DNA of 40,047 nt from Acidimicrobiaceae bacterium. GTDB lineage: Bacteria; Actinomycetota; Acidimicrobiia; Acidimicrobiales; RAAP-2. Location of the stretch: positions 1 to 40,047 of the forward strand of contig DAHUZE010000074.1 of assembly GCA_027306755.1 (NCBI GenBank), written 5' to 3'. The translations under genes were made by a program, and so were the position numbers. The notes beneath the pieces were generated by a model that worked only from the letters and a program-made list of their open reading frames with translations, was not told where the DNA came from and searched no databases. Every line of letters starts with the position of its first letter. Within the stretch, counting starts at the first letter, position 1. Shown here in pieces: positions 25,506-36,556 of this stretch.

Positions 25506-26630
25506 GTGCGAAACGAGCGTCAACAGCGACGGGCGGCCAACGGATCGGCTCAGGGCGGCGCGCTGGGCCCGGCGGAGGTCGGGCGGGCGCTGCGCAACGA
25601 GCGCCTGCGCCAGGGGCTCTCGCACCGTGACGTGAGCCGCCGGCTCGGCATCCCCGAAGACCAGCTCAAGATGGCTGAGAGCGGCCGGTTCGGGAGGACC
25701 GACCAGCTGTCGGCGCTCAAGACGGTGCGACGCTTCGCGGACCTGCTCGGCCTGCCCGGGGACCGGTTCGCTCTGGCCATCTTGGAGCAGTGGCCGACCA
25801 CCGTCCGACCCGGGGGCCAACCGCCGCCGTACCGGCACGAGCCCACCGCATCTGTGCCCGCCGTCCGGGGCGGAGCGGTGCCGGCGCGAAGGGGCGGGGC
25901 GGTGCCGGCGGGAAGGGGCGGGGCGGTTCCGGCGTCCCCGGTGAACGACATCACCGGCATGATGCCCCTGGGGGACTTCGACCCCGACTTCGCCCTCTTC
26001 GACGACCAGTTCGACACCGGTGAGCGCACGGACATGGTGCCGGCGGTGCCCATCGCCACAACCGGGTCCGTGGTCCACCGAGGCGCGATGCCCTGGCCCC
26101 TGCGTGCCGCCGCCGTCGTGCTGGTGGTGGCCGTGGTTGTTGGCGGGGCGCTCCTGGCCGTGGACCGGTTGCACCCGGCCTGGTTGCGGTCCATCGGCCT
26201 GGCCCGTTCCTCCACGCCCTCCACCGCCGCCGGAACCCGCCCCACCCCAGGATCGCCCACGGGAAGCCGCACGCACAGTTCCACCGGATCGGGCAAGGGC
26301 TCGGGGACCCTGGTGACCGACACCCTGCGGCCCCGGGCCACCTCGGCCACCGCCGCCACGCTCAGCGCCGCGCGGTCCCCGGTGCATGTGACGGTTGCGT
26401 CCGTGGGAGGCCCGTGCTGGGTTGACATCACGTCGCCCACATCGTCGTCGTCGCTGTTCAGCGGGGTGCTCAGCAGCGGGACACACCATTCGTTCACCGT
26501 GACGGGATCGGCGTCGATCGTGCTCGGGTCGGCGGCGGGCCGGATCTCGGCCACGTCCGGGTCCGCGAAGCTGGCGACATACCAGCCGCCGGTGGCGCCG
26601 TTCACGCTGTCGGTGCAGACCGGCGGCTGA
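25506..26630 (+). CDS. RodZ-like membrane protein with N-terminal HTH
   Basis: A bitopic protein of about 374 residues: helix-turn-helix of the RodZ/HTH_25 kind near residues 20-85 (VGRALRNERLRQGLSHRDVSRRLGIPEDQL), a low-complexity linker with a threefold repeat of GGAVPA, one transmembrane helix (AAAVVLVVAVVVGGALLAV), a Ser/Thr-rich stalk, and a C-terminal DUF4115-like beta domain (PVHVTVASVGGPCWVDIT; SASIVLGSAAGRI). RodZ links the MreB cytoskeleton to cell-wall synthesis in other bacteria; whether that applies here is open. Start GTG 25506 is chosen for AGAGG ten bases upstream; 25497 and 25419 are in-frame alternatives. Convergent with gyrA, gap 49 bp. Confidence 0.75.
   Translation: MRNERQQRRAANGSAQGGALGPAEVGRALRNERLRQGLSHRDVSRRLGIPEDQLKMAESGRFGRTDQLSALKTVRRFADLLGLPGDRFALAILEQWPTTVRPGGQPPPYRHEPTASVPAVRGGAVPARRGGAVPAGRGGAVPASPVNDITGMMPLGDFDPDFALFDDQFDTGERTDMVPAVPIATTGSVVHRGAMPWPLRAAAVVLVVAVVVGGALLAVDRLHPAWLRSIGLARSSTPSTAAGTRPTPGSPTGSRTHSSTGSGKGSGTLVTDTLRPRATSATAATLSAARSPVHVTVASVGGPCWVDITSPTSSSSLFSGVLSSGTHHSFTVTGSASIVLGSAAGRISATSGSAKLATYQPPVAPFTLSVQTGG
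25867..25938 (+). repeat. Threefold 24-bp tandem repeat in the rodZ-like gene
   Basis: Units at 25867-25890, 25891-25914 and 25915-25938, the third diverging at its end, encode the repeated RGGAVPA peptide in the linker before the transmembrane helix. Confidence 0.8.
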
Positions 26631-26668
26631 TGCCGGGCAGACCGGCGGCTGATGGCGGGCAGACCGGG
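26615..26668 (+). repeat. 22-bp tandem repeat across the rodZ-like stop codon
   Basis: Units 26615-26636 and 26637-26658 differ at one base, with a partial third copy to 26668. The array spans the stop codon and most of the gap before gyrA. Confidence 0.8.
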
Positions 26669-26679
26669 AGCCGGGCGCC

Positions 26680-29181
26680 CTACTCGACCGAAGCGACCCG
26701 GGCCACCGCGGCCACCGTCTGGCGGTCGTCCAGGTTCATGAGCCGCACCCCGGTGGCATCGCGCCCCTGGGAGGCGATCTCCCGAACCTGGGTGCGGATG
26801 ACCACCCCTCCCGTGGAGACCAGCAGGATCTCCTCGTCCAGGCTCACCATGAAGGCCGCGACCACCCGGCCGCGCCGGGCCGTCAGGCGGATGCCCCGGA
26901 CACCCTGGCCCCCGCGGGCCTGGCGGTTGAACCGCTCGATCTTGGTGCGCTTGCCGTAGCCGGCGTCGGTGACGATGAGGATGTCGGACTCATCCCGGGC
27001 GACGTCCAGCGACACCAGCTCGTCCCCCTCGCGCAGGCGGATGCCCCGCACGCCGGCGGCGTCCCGCCCCATGGGCCGGACGTCGTCCTCGGAGAAGCGG
27101 ATGGTCATGCCGGTGAGGGTCACGGCAAAGAGGTCGTCGGCGCCGGCCGTCGGCACCACGCGCACCAGCTCGTCACCGTCCCGCAGGCTGAGCGCGATGA
27201 ATCCCTCCCGGCGGGACTTGTCGTACTCGCTGAACGGCGTCTTCTTCACCTGGCCGCGCGCCGTGGCGAACACGAGGTAGTGGTCGGACGGGAAATCCCG
27301 CGTCTCGACCACAGCCTGGACCGACTCCCCCGCCTCCAGCGGCAGGAGGTTCACGAGCGCCGTCCCGCGGGCGGTGCGATCCTTCATCGGGATCTCGTGG
27401 CCCCGCAGCCGGTAGACGCGGCCCCGGTTGGAGAACAGCAGCAGGTACGACAGGGCGGTGGTGTGGACCACGTTGGTGACGAGGTCCTCCTCCTTCAACC
27501 GGGCCCCCTGCACGCCGCGACCGCCGCGGCCCTGGGTCCTGAAGGCGTCCGCGGACACGGACTTGATGTAGCCGGCCGCCGTGGTCGTGACCACGATGTC
27601 CTCGTCGTCCACCAGGTCCTCCACCCCGAGCTCGCCGGGGTCGTGGGTGATCTGGGACCGGCGGGCGTCCCCGAACTTGTCGCGGATGGCCGTCATCTCC
27701 TCGGCGATGACGGCCCGCAGCTTGGCCGGGTCGGCCAGGATCGACTCCAGCGCGGCGATCGTCCGCCGCAGCTCGGCCATCTCCTCCTCCAGCTCCGTGC
27801 GCCCCAGGCGGGTGAGGCGGCCGAGCGTCATGTCCAGGATGTGGCTGGCCTGCTCCTCGCTGAAGGAGAACGGCTCGACCATCAGTGCCGCCCGGGCGGC
27901 CGGGCGGTCGTCGGACGCCCGGATGGTGGCGATGACCGCGTCGAGCATGTCGATGGCCCGGAGCAGCCCCTCCACGATGTGGGCACGGGCCCGGGCCTTG
28001 GCCAGGCGGTACTGGGACCGCCGGGTGACCACCTCCACCTGGTGGGCGACGTAGTGGGTGAGGATCTGCGCCAGGTTCAGGGTCCTGGGCACCCCGTCCA
28101 CGAGGGCCAGCATGTTGACGCCGAAGCTCGTCTGGAGCGGGGTGTGCTTGTACAGCTTGTTCAAGACGACGTTGGCGTTGGCGTCCCGCTTGAGGCGGAT
28201 CACCAGGCGCGTCTTCTGTCCCGCCGAGGAGTCCAGGACCTCGGCGATGCCGTCCACGTCCCCGGACTTCACCAGGTCGTCGATCTTCTGGGAGATCACC
28301 GGCACCGACGTCTGGTAGGGCAGCTCGGTCACCACGATCCGGGTGGCGTCCCGTCCCTCTTCGATCTCGGCCACCGCCCGGAGCTTCACCGAGCCGCGGC
28401 CGGTGCGGTACGCGTCCAGGATCCCCTGGCGCCCCAGGATCTGGGCCCCGGTCGGGAAGTCCGGCCCCTTCACGAACCGCATCAGGTCGTCCGGCGTGGC
28501 GTCGGGGTGCTCCATGATGTGGATCGCCGCGTCGATCACCTCGGCCATGTTGTGCGACGGGATGTTGGTCGCCATGCCGACGGCGATGCCCTGGGACCCG
28601 TTGACCAGCAGGTTCGGGAAGCGGGCCGGGAGGACGACGGGCTGGGTCGTGCTGTTGGAGTAGTTGGGCTCGAAATCGACCGTGTCCTCGTCGATCCCCG
28701 CCATGAGGTCCAGCGCCAGGGCCTGGAGCCGGCACTCGGTGTAGCGCATGGCCGCAGGGCCTTCGTCCGGGCCGGGTCCGCCGAAGCTGCCGTGGCCGTC
28801 CACCAGCGGGTGGCGCATCGAGAACTCCTGGACCATGCGGACGAGGGCGTCGTAGATGGCCGTGTCCCCGTGGGGGTGGTACGTCCCCATCACCTCTCCC
28901 ACCACCGCCGCGCACTTCACGTGCGGGCGGTCGGGCCGCAGGTTCTGGTCGAACATGGAGTAGAGGATCCGGCGGTGCACGGGCTTGAGCCCGTCGCGCA
29001 CGTCGGGAAGGGCCCGCGAGACGATGACGGACATGGAGTACTCGAGGAACGAGCGCTCCATCTCCTCTTGGATCTCGATGGGCTCGATGAACCCGAGCAC
29101 TTCGGCGTCGCCCGGCGGTGGCGCGCCGGCGCCGTTGCCGTTCGCGCCCGTGGGCGTAGTCGTCGGTCGGCGGGGGGGCAT
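26680..29181 (-). CDS. gyrA: DNA gyrase subunit A
   Basis: Cleavage/rejoining subunit of gyrase, 833 residues. The catalytic Tyr is in [10 protein letters not shown], following the quinolone pocket [17 protein letters not shown]: Thr replaces the Ser83 of E. coli, Asp87 is kept. Further landmarks are FPTGAQILG, the [20 protein letters not shown] tower region, and six beta-pinwheel blades from about residue 510 onward, with GRGGRGVQG as a GyrA-box-like motif and [14 protein letters not shown] later. A 35-residue Ala/Pro/Gly-rich extension precedes the first domain. The ATG lies 11 bp after the gyrB stop, so the two genes form one operon. Confidence 0.98.
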   Translation of the reverse strand: MPPRRPTTTPTGANGNGAGAPPPGDAEVLGFIEPIEIQEEMERSFLEYSMSVIVSRALPDVRDGLKPVHRRILYSMFDQNLRPDRPHVKCAAVVGEVMGTYHPHGDTAIYDALVRMVQEFSMRHPLVDGHGSFGGPGPDEGPAAMRYTECRLQALALDLMAGIDEDTVDFEPNYSNSTTQPVVLPARFPNLLVNGSQGIAVGMATNIPSHNMAEVIDAAIHIMEHPDATPDDLMRFVKGPDFPTGAQILGRQGILDAYRTGRGSVKLRAVAEIEEGRDATRIVVTELPYQTSVPVISQKIDDLVKSGDVDGIAEVLDSSAGQKTRLVIRLKRDANANVVLNKLYKHTPLQTSFGVNMLALVDGVPRTLNLAQILTHYVAHQVEVVTRRSQYRLAKARARAHIVEGLLRAIDMLDAVIATIRASDDRPAARAALMVEPFSFSEEQASHILDMTLGRLTRLGRTELEEEMAELRRTIAALESILADPAKLRAVIAEEMTAIRDKFGDARRSQITHDPGELGVEDLVDDEDIVVTTTAAGYIKSVSADAFRTQGRGGRGVQGARLKEEDLVTNVVHTTALSYLLLFSNRGRVYRLRGHEIPMKDRTARGTALVNLLPLEAGESVQAVVETRDFPSDHYLVFATARGQVKKTPFSEYDKSRREGFIALSLRDGDELVRVVPTAGADDLFAVTLTGMTIRFSEDDVRPMGRDAAGVRGIRLREGDELVSLDVARDESDILIVTDAGYGKRTKIERFNRQARGGQGVRGIRLTARRGRVVAAFMVSLDEEILLVSTGGVVIRTQVREIASQGRDATGVRLMNLDDRQTVAAVARVASVE

Positions 29182-29192
29182 CGGCTATCAGC

Positions 29193-31250
<2,058 letters not shown>

Positions 31251-31625
31251 TCAGCGCCGGACGACGACGTCCAAGCGTTCCAGGCGCTCTCCGGTCAGCT
31301 CGGCGATCTGCCCCAGGATCCGGCCGCCCAGGGTGCGCACCTGGGTGGCCCAGGCCGGCTGGTCCACCGCCACCACCAGCACCCCGGCCTCCAGCCGCTG
31401 GGGGCGGGCATGGCGGGCGACGGCGGGCCCCACCACCTCCTCCCACCGGGAGAACACCGTGCCCCACACGGCAGCACGCGGAGCGGGGCGGCCCGGCGGG
31501 GAGAGCCCCCGGATCACCGCGTCCAGCGCGGGGCCCACCGGCTGGGGCCCGCGGTCCACCCCCCGGCTCCGCCGGCGGCGGGGCGGCGGGGCGGCCGGCG
31601 GCTCTCCCGGTCCGCGGCCAGTCAC
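31251..31625 (-). CDS. DUF721 family protein
   Basis: A 124-residue protein of the DciA/DUF721 kind always found near recF and gyrB in actinobacteria. Core: AAVWGTVFSRWEEVVGPAVARHARPQRLEAGVLVVAVDQPAWATQVRTL, i.e. the conserved W..vVG...a.ht.P..l..g.L.v.v...aWa..L pattern. DciA proteins help load the replicative helicase; that function for this member is inference. The N-terminal 30 residues are Pro/Arg-rich. The GTG start overlaps the recF stop as GTGA, so it belongs to the dnaN-recF transcript. Confidence 0.85.
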   Translation of the reverse strand: MTGRGPGEPPAAPPPRRRRSRGVDRGPQPVGPALDAVIRGLSPPGRPAPRAAVWGTVFSRWEEVVGPAVARHARPQRLEAGVLVVAVDQPAWATQVRTLGGRILGQIAELTGERLERLDVVVRR

Positions 31626-32722
31626 GCCGGTGAGCCCAGGGTCCGCACGTCCACCACCGACGCCGCCTGCAAGCCCGGCGGGAGCGGGGCGGCCGTCGTC
31701 AGCAGCGCCTGCCCTGGCGGAAGATGCCGGGCGAGCTCCCGGCTGCGGTCCTGGTCGAGCTCGGAGAACACATCGTCCAGCAGCAAGATGGGTGCGTGGC
31801 CCGTCCGCTCAGCCACCAGGCGGTGGAGGGCCAGGCGGAGGGCCAGGGCGAGGCTGCGCTGCTCCCCCTGGGAAGCGTGGGTCCGGGCGTCACGGCCGTA
31901 GAGAGCCAGCTCCACGTCGTCGCGGTGCGGGCCCACCGTGGTGGCCGCCCGCCGGACATCGTCGGTTCGCCGTGCCGCCAGGGCGCCGGCCAGGTCACCG
32001 TCCCACGACGGCCGGTACCGGACGGCGATCGGCGCGCCCCGGCCACCGGACCCGTCGAGGCCGCCCGCCAGATCGGCATAGGCCTGCGCGGCCTGGGGCT
32101 CGACCGCCTCGGCCAGGGCCCGGCGTGCCTCCGCCACCCGCTCCCCCGCGTCGGCCAGGCGAGCGTCCCAGACGTCCAGCGTGGTCGCCACATCCGCGGT
32201 CAGCCGCCCGCTGGCCTGTTTGAGCAACGCGGCGCGCTGTCGCAGCACGCGTTCCAACACGTCGAGGTCCGATCCGGTCCGGTGGTCCACAAGGCGGATG
32301 GCGCCGTCCAGCAGCTCCCGGCGCCGGGCCGGCGGTCCCTGCACCACCCCCAGGTCCTCCGGTGAGAACACGGTCACCGGCACGGCCTCTGCCAGGGCGG
32401 ACCGGGCGGAGGTGGGGCGGTGGTTCACCAGGGTGCGCGGCGAGCGGCCGGGCACCAGCTCGCTCTCCACGGTGAGGGGACGCCCCTCCCGGCGCAGCAG
32501 CGCCCGGATGATCGCCCGCTCCTCCCCCGTCTGCACCAGGGACTCCCGGTTGGCGGTGCGGAACGACCGGTGGGTCCCCACGAAGGCAACGGCCTCGAGC
32601 ACCGTCGTCTTCCCGGCACCGTTGGGTCCGGTCAGCACCGTCAGGCCCTCGGGGTCGGCTTGGAACACGGCCCGGTCGAAGGACCGCACGGCATGGAGCT
32701 CCAGCTGGGCCAGGGTCGTCAG
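31622..32722 (-). CDS. recF: DNA replication/repair protein RecF
   Basis: SMC-like ATPase of recombinational gap repair. Walker A is GPNGAGKTT, signature HASQGEQRSLALALRLA, Walker B ILLLDDVFSELD. The usual N-terminus of RecF (L-x-L-x-x-F/V-R-S-F) is encoded upstream of the first canonical codon (GTG 32689) as LAQLELHAVRSFDRA, and there is no ATG, GTG or TTG before it in frame. The natural start is then CTG 32722, which overlaps the dnaN stop as CTGA, giving 366 residues. If GTG 32689 is used the first strand of the ATPase fold is lost. Followed by DUF721 with a GTGA overlap. Confidence 0.93.
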   Translation of the reverse strand: MTTLAQLELHAVRSFDRAVFQADPEGLTVLTGPNGAGKTTVLEAVAFVGTHRSFRTANRESLVQTGEERAIIRALLRREGRPLTVESELVPGRSPRTLVNHRPTSARSALAEAVPVTVFSPEDLGVVQGPPARRRELLDGAIRLVDHRTGSDLDVLERVLRQRAALLKQASGRLTADVATTLDVWDARLADAGERVAEARRALAEAVEPQAAQAYADLAGGLDGSGGRGAPIAVRYRPSWDGDLAGALAARRTDDVRRAATTVGPHRDDVELALYGRDARTHASQGEQRSLALALRLALHRLVAERTGHAPILLLDDVFSELDQDRSRELARHLPPGQALLTTAAPLPPGLQAASVVDVRTLGSPA

Positions 32723-33840
32723 GACACCCGCACCGGCATGAGCAGGTACCGGAAATCCTGGCGGCTCGCCGCCCGCACGGTCGCCGGGCGGCCCGGATTG
32801 TCGGTCTCGATGAACACCTCGTCGTCGAGCACGGCTTCAGCCCCTTCGATCAGGTACGACGGGTTGAACGCAATCACCAGGTCTTCCCCGGTGTAGTCCC
32901 CGTCCACGGTCTCGCTGGCGTCACCGACCTCCTGGGAGACCACCGTGAGGTCCACGCCCCCCGCCCGCATGGAGAGCCGCACCGGGGTCGTGTTGTCCCG
33001 CACGAGAAGCTTGACCCGGCGCAATGCCCCGAGCAGCGACTCCCTGCCCACGTGCAGCCGGTTCGGGTACTGGTCGGGGATGAGCTGGCGGTAGTCCGGG
33101 TAGCTCCCCTCGAGCAGGCGGGTGGAGATGCGCACGGGACCCGAGCTGAAGCTGATGTCGGTGGGCGTGGCCGCCACACCCACCTCGGCGCCGGGACCGT
33201 CCGGAGATGTCGTCCCGGTCCCCGCCAGGCGCTGCAGCTCCACCAGCGCCCTGGCCGGGACCAGCACGTCGCCTTCCTGCCCGAGATTGGCCGTCCCTTC
33301 CAGGTCGCGCAGGGCCAGGCGGTAGGAGTCGGTGGCCACAAGGCGCATCCCGTGCTCCTGGGCCGTGATCAGCACGCCGGTCAGTAGCGGCCGGGCGTCG
33401 TCGGTGGAGGCGGCCCGCACCACCTGGCGCAACGCCTCGGACAGCGCGGCGCGGGGCAACGCAACGGTGGGTGGGTTCGGGTGCGGAAGGGAGGGGAACT
33501 CGACGACCGGGAAGGACCGCAGGCCGAAGCGGGCCCGGGCCGAAGAGATCTCCACTTTGTCGTCGTCGGACTCGATCGTGACGGCGCCGGGCTCCAGCGA
33601 GCGCACGACATCGGCCGTCAGCCGGCTCGGGACGACACAGGTCCCGTCGTGCAGCCCGATGACCTCCTGGCGGACCTGGATCGTGAGATCGAGGTCGGTC
33701 CCGGTCACCTCCAGCTTGTTGCCCTCGGTCTTCAGCATCAAGCCGGACAGGACGGCGGAGGTTCCCCCGCGGCCGCTGGCAGCCCGGCCGGCGGCGACGA
33801 GCACCTCGGCCAACGAATCACGCTCGGACCGGAATTTCAC
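32719..33840 (-). CDS. dnaN: DNA polymerase III sliding clamp (beta subunit)
   Basis: Ring-forming processivity clamp, 373 residues made of three similar domains. Seen: VKFRSERDSLAEVLVAAGRAAS at the N-terminus, GTDLDLTIQV, the central ATDSYRLALRDL motif, FNPSYLIEGAEAV and the C-terminal YLLMPVRVS that forms the peptide-binding pocket. The GTG at 33840 has AAAGGA about ten bases upstream and begins at the conserved first strand; the open frame continues further only because of composition. It is followed directly by recF. Upstream lies the probable origin. Confidence 0.97.
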   Translation of the reverse strand: MKFRSERDSLAEVLVAAGRAASGRGGTSAVLSGLMLKTEGNKLEVTGTDLDLTIQVRQEVIGLHDGTCVVPSRLTADVVRSLEPGAVTIESDDDKVEISSARARFGLRSFPVVEFPSLPHPNPPTVALPRAALSEALRQVVRAASTDDARPLLTGVLITAQEHGMRLVATDSYRLALRDLEGTANLGQEGDVLVPARALVELQRLAGTGTTSPDGPGAEVGVAATPTDISFSSGPVRISTRLLEGSYPDYRQLIPDQYPNRLHVGRESLLGALRRVKLLVRDNTTPVRLSMRAGGVDLTVVSQEVGDASETVDGDYTGEDLVIAFNPSYLIEGAEAVLDDEVFIETDNPGRPATVRAASRQDFRYLLMPVRVS

Positions 33841-34198
33841 CCGGTGGTCCTTTCTCCCAAGGCGCCGGTCGGGCCGGCGGGGTCGGGCCGGCGGGGTGAG
33901 CGCCAACCACGATCGGCAAGTTTGAAGAATTGAATTCTGGGATAGTAGTGCTGGGGATTGTGCACGGAATTGGATCGCCCCTGGTAGGGGCTGGATCCTC
34001 GTCCACCGGTTTCGGCCCGGCCGTGGACGGACGGCCCCTCGTTCCGCGGGGCTGGGGACGGCTGGGGACGCGACCCCTGCCGCATCCACAGCGTTCCCAG
34101 TGCCGGTCCACAGCATCGTGCGGCGATCGGGGCCACCAGTTCCCCGGTGTCGTGCTGCGCTCCGGGGGTGTCGGCGCGCCGCCCGCAGGCCACGCTGC
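33841..34198. other. dnaA-dnaN intergenic region, probable oriC
   Basis: A 358-bp gene-free stretch. The segment 33915-33955 is strongly AT-rich for this genome and could be the unwinding element. Candidate DnaA boxes (against TTGTCCACA/TTATCCACA): TTGTGCACG at 33958-33966, TCGTCCACC near 33999, CCGTCCACG (minus strand) near 34021, GCATCCACA at 34082-34090 and CGGTCCACA at 34104-34112, mostly seven of nine matches. TACTAT on the minus strand (33947-33942) is a possible dnaN -10. Position between dnaA and dnaN is the usual one for actinobacterial origins. Confidence 0.6.
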
Positions 34199-35689
34199 TC
34201 ACGTGCCGTTGCGGATCTGGACGGTCAGGTCGGTGACCTGCTCATAGAGCTGGCGCCGCTCCTTCATGTGGGTCGTGATCTTGTCCACGGCATGGATCAC
34301 CGTCGTGTGATCGCGGCCCCCGAAGACCCGGGCGATGGCCGGATAGCTGTAGTCCGTCAGATTCCTGACCAGGTACATCGCCACTTGCCGGGCGGTCACG
34401 AGGGGCCGGGTCCGGCTGGGGCCGCACAACGCGTCCACGGTGAAGCCGTAGCTGGCCGCCGTGGCGTCCAGGATGATCTGGGGGGTGATCCGCCTCGGCT
34501 CCACGGAGGAGACGAGGTCGGCGAGGACACGTTCGGCCAGCTCCAAGCTGATGGGCTCCCGGCTGAGGCTGGCGAACGCCGTCACCCGGATGAGGGCGCC
34601 CTCGAGCTCCCGAATGTTGTTCTTCACATGGGTGGCGATGAACTGGAGGACATCGTCGGGGATGTCGTCGTGGTCGTCCTCGGCCTTCTTGAGGAGGATC
34701 GCGAGCCGCGTCTCCAAGTCCGGAGGGTCGACCTCGGTGATCAACCCAGCCATGAACCGGCTGCGCAGGCGGTCCTCGAGGGTCTCGATGGACTTGGGCG
34801 GCCGGTCGGAGGTGAGGACGATCTGCTTGCCGGCGCCGTGAAGGTCGTTGTAGGTGTGGAAGAACTCCTCTTGGAGGCCTTCCTTGTTCTCCATGAACTG
34901 CACGTCGTCGATCAGCAGTACGTCGCACTCCCGGTAGCGGCGCTTGAACGCGATGGTGGTCGACATGCGCAGCGAGTCCACGAAGTCGTTCATGAACGTT
35001 TCCGTCGTGAGGTAGAGGACCCGGCGGGTGGCGAAGTTCTCCTGCACGTAGTTCCCGATGGCGTGGAGCAGATGGGTCTTGCCGAGGCCGGAGTCGCCGT
35101 AGATGAACAGCGGGTTGTAGGACCGGCCAGGCGTCTCGGCCACCGCCTGAGCGGCGGCATGGGCCAACCGGTTGGAGGATGCGGCCACGAAGCTCTCGAA
35201 CGTGAAGCGCCGGTCGAGGGACACCGCCGCGGTCTCCCTCGGCCGGTCCGCGGCCCAGTACCGGTCCCTCGGCGCGGACGAGGGCGGTGCGGACGGACCG
35301 GACGGCGCGTTGGTCACGTAGCCGTCGGAGCGGCCCATGTCGAGGCTTCCCGAATCGGACCCATCAACCGCAACGGTCGCCGTGACGGCCCCGCCGAGCG
35401 ACCGGCGAAGTTGCGGCGCGTCCAAGAGCTCGACCACCGGACGATCGGAAATCCGCAGATGGACGGCAACTGTATGGCCGGTGGCCGAGGACACCGTCTG
35501 GGCGATCAGAGGCAGGAAGCGGCTTTCGACCCGGTCGCGCACGACGGCGTTGGGAACGGCCAGCACGATGGTCGATCCGTCGTAGGAAACGGGCTCGATA
35601 GCGGAGAGCCACATCTGCCACGTCGTGTCCGATACCTGCTCCCTCAACGGGGTGGTGCATCTGGTCCACAGGCCGCTGGTCTCGTCCAC
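34199..35689 (-). CDS. dnaA: Chromosomal replication initiator DnaA
   Basis: Replication initiator AAA+ ATPase, 496 residues. Domain I (LWTRCTTPLREQVSDTTWQMWL) is followed by a linker, the AAA+ domain with Walker A GDSGLGKTHLLHAIGNYV, Walker B VLLIDDVQF and sensor LTSDRPP, and the DNA-binding domain with the signature ARVFGGRDHTTVIHA. The GTG at 35689 is preferred because GGAGGAG stands five bases before it; the frame stays open to 35752 without a comparable site. The codons near the start also hold DnaA-box-like sequences. Divergent from rpmH. Confidence 0.97.
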   Translation of the reverse strand: MDETSGLWTRCTTPLREQVSDTTWQMWLSAIEPVSYDGSTIVLAVPNAVVRDRVESRFLPLIAQTVSSATGHTVAVHLRISDRPVVELLDAPQLRRSLGGAVTATVAVDGSDSGSLDMGRSDGYVTNAPSGPSAPPSSAPRDRYWAADRPRETAAVSLDRRFTFESFVAASSNRLAHAAAQAVAETPGRSYNPLFIYGDSGLGKTHLLHAIGNYVQENFATRRVLYLTTETFMNDFVDSLRMSTTIAFKRRYRECDVLLIDDVQFMENKEGLQEEFFHTYNDLHGAGKQIVLTSDRPPKSIETLEDRLRSRFMAGLITEVDPPDLETRLAILLKKAEDDHDDIPDDVLQFIATHVKNNIRELEGALIRVTAFASLSREPISLELAERVLADLVSSVEPRRITPQIILDATAASYGFTVDALCGPSRTRPLVTARQVAMYLVRNLTDYSYPAIARVFGGRDHTTVIHAVDKITTHMKERRQLYEQVTDLTVQIRNGT

Positions 35690-35749
35690 CTGCTCCTCCG
35701 CGCCCCTGGGGCAATCGTCGTCCACAACGTGGTCCACAGGTGTGGAACA
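35662..35749. promoter_or_regulatory. DnaA-box cluster upstream of dnaA
   Basis: TGGTCCACA (35662-35670), TCGTCCACA (35718-35726), TGGTCCACA (35730-35738) and, inverted, TGTGGAACA (35741-35749). These match the actinobacterial box better (eight of nine) than the copies between dnaA and dnaN. Autoregulation of dnaA is likely; a share in origin function is possible. Confidence 0.65.
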
Positions 35750-35767
35750 CACCCCGACGTGGTCGAT

Positions 35768-35784
35768 CGAACGTACACCGTTCG
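35768..35784. promoter_or_regulatory. Inverted repeat in the dnaA promoter region
   Basis: CGAACG-TACAC-CGTTCG, a perfect 6-bp palindrome with 5-bp spacer. It overlaps a possible dnaA -10 (minus strand TACGTT, 35775-35770) lying 17 bp from TAGTCG. The rest of 35690-36003 has no gene; two copies of CGACTAGTG stand at 35793-35801 and 35870-35878, and TACCAT at 35897-35902 is a possible rpmH -10. Confidence 0.4.
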
Positions 35785-36003
35785 CGGCCCCCCGACTAGT
35801 GGCTCGAAGCGGCCGGCGGCGGTCCGCCCGCCGCGCCCGGGAGTGCCGGGGAGGACCGCTCCCGAGGTGCGACTAGTGTGGTCGTCCGCCGTCGCGTACC
35901 ATCGCGTCGAGCGCGTCGGTCCAGCTGGGGCCGGCGGGGAGTCCCGTGCGTCGGCGCCCTCGAGGTTCGCGGCACCGGCGAACGTGACGAAAGGCTGATC
36001 TAC

Positions 36004-36138
36004 GTGAAGCGCACCTACCAACCGAACACGCGAAAGCGGGCGAAGCGGCACGGTTTCCGGCACCGCATGTCGTCGCGCGCGGGCCGGGCGATCCTGAAGG
36101 CGAGGCGGCTCAAGGGGCGTCATCGGCTGACGGTCTGA
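36004..36138 (+). CDS. rpmH: Ribosomal protein bL34
   Basis: A 44-residue basic protein of the large ribosomal subunit, starting [22 protein letters not shown] and ending [11 protein letters not shown], almost exactly the consensus. The GTG start matches the universal N-terminus; AAAGG lies about ten bases before it. First gene of the rpmH-rnpA-yidD-yidC-jag-rsmG series. Confidence 0.97.
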   Translation: MKRTYQPNTRKRAKRHGFRHRMSSRAGRAILKARRLKGRHRLTV

Positions 36139-36166
36139 ACCGAGCCCGGCCCGGTTGGAAGTCCTC

Positions 36167-36556
36167 ATGGCACCGGTCGTAGGAAGGATCCGTCGGCGGT
36201 CGAGCTTCCGCGCGCTGGCGCGGCCGGAGGGCCGCGGCGTCACAGGCCCGATCAGCGTGGCGTTCTCCGCCGCCGACGGCGCCGCCGCCATGCCGCTGGT
36301 GGCCGCCGCCATGCCGCTGGTGGCCTACGCCATCGGGCGCCGGGCGGGCGGGGCCGTCGTCCGCAACCGGGTCCGCCGCCAGCTCCGGGCCATTGCCCGC
36401 CAAGCGGCCCCCGGCCTCGCACCGGGTTCCTACCTCGTCCGTGTGGCCCCGGGAGCCATCGGATTGCCTTACGACCAGCTCAACCGGGCGTTTTGTGCCG
36501 CAGCAGATGGTGCGTGGCGCCGGGCAGCGGCGATCCGGCCCGCGGTGCAGTCGTGA
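36167..36556 (+). CDS. rnpA: Ribonuclease P protein component
   Basis: Protein subunit of RNase P, about 129 residues, which helps bind precursor tRNA. The RNR signature is complete: YAIGRRAGGAVVRNRVRRQLR. Just before it the heptapeptide AAMPLVA occurs twice, encoded by a perfect 21-bp tandem duplication (36281-36301 and 36302-36322) in what should be the strand entering the RNA-binding motif. ATG 36167 with GGAAG six bases upstream is the chosen start. The stop overlaps yidD as GTGA. Confidence 0.93.
   Translation: MAPVVGRIRRRSSFRALARPEGRGVTGPISVAFSAADGAAAMPLVAAAMPLVAYAIGRRAGGAVVRNRVRRQLRAIARQAAPGLAPGSYLVRVAPGAIGLPYDQLNRAFCAAADGAWRRAAAIRPAVQS
36281..36322 (+). repeat. Perfect 21-bp tandem duplication inside rnpA
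   Basis: Two identical 21-mers, 36281-36301 and 36302-36322, keep the reading frame and duplicate seven residues. Confidence 0.95.

Noticed and set aside
35768..35784. LexA/SOS box upstream of dnaA
   Set aside because: Arms CGAAC and GTTCG fit, but they are 7 bp apart rather than the 4 bp of actinobacterial SOS boxes.
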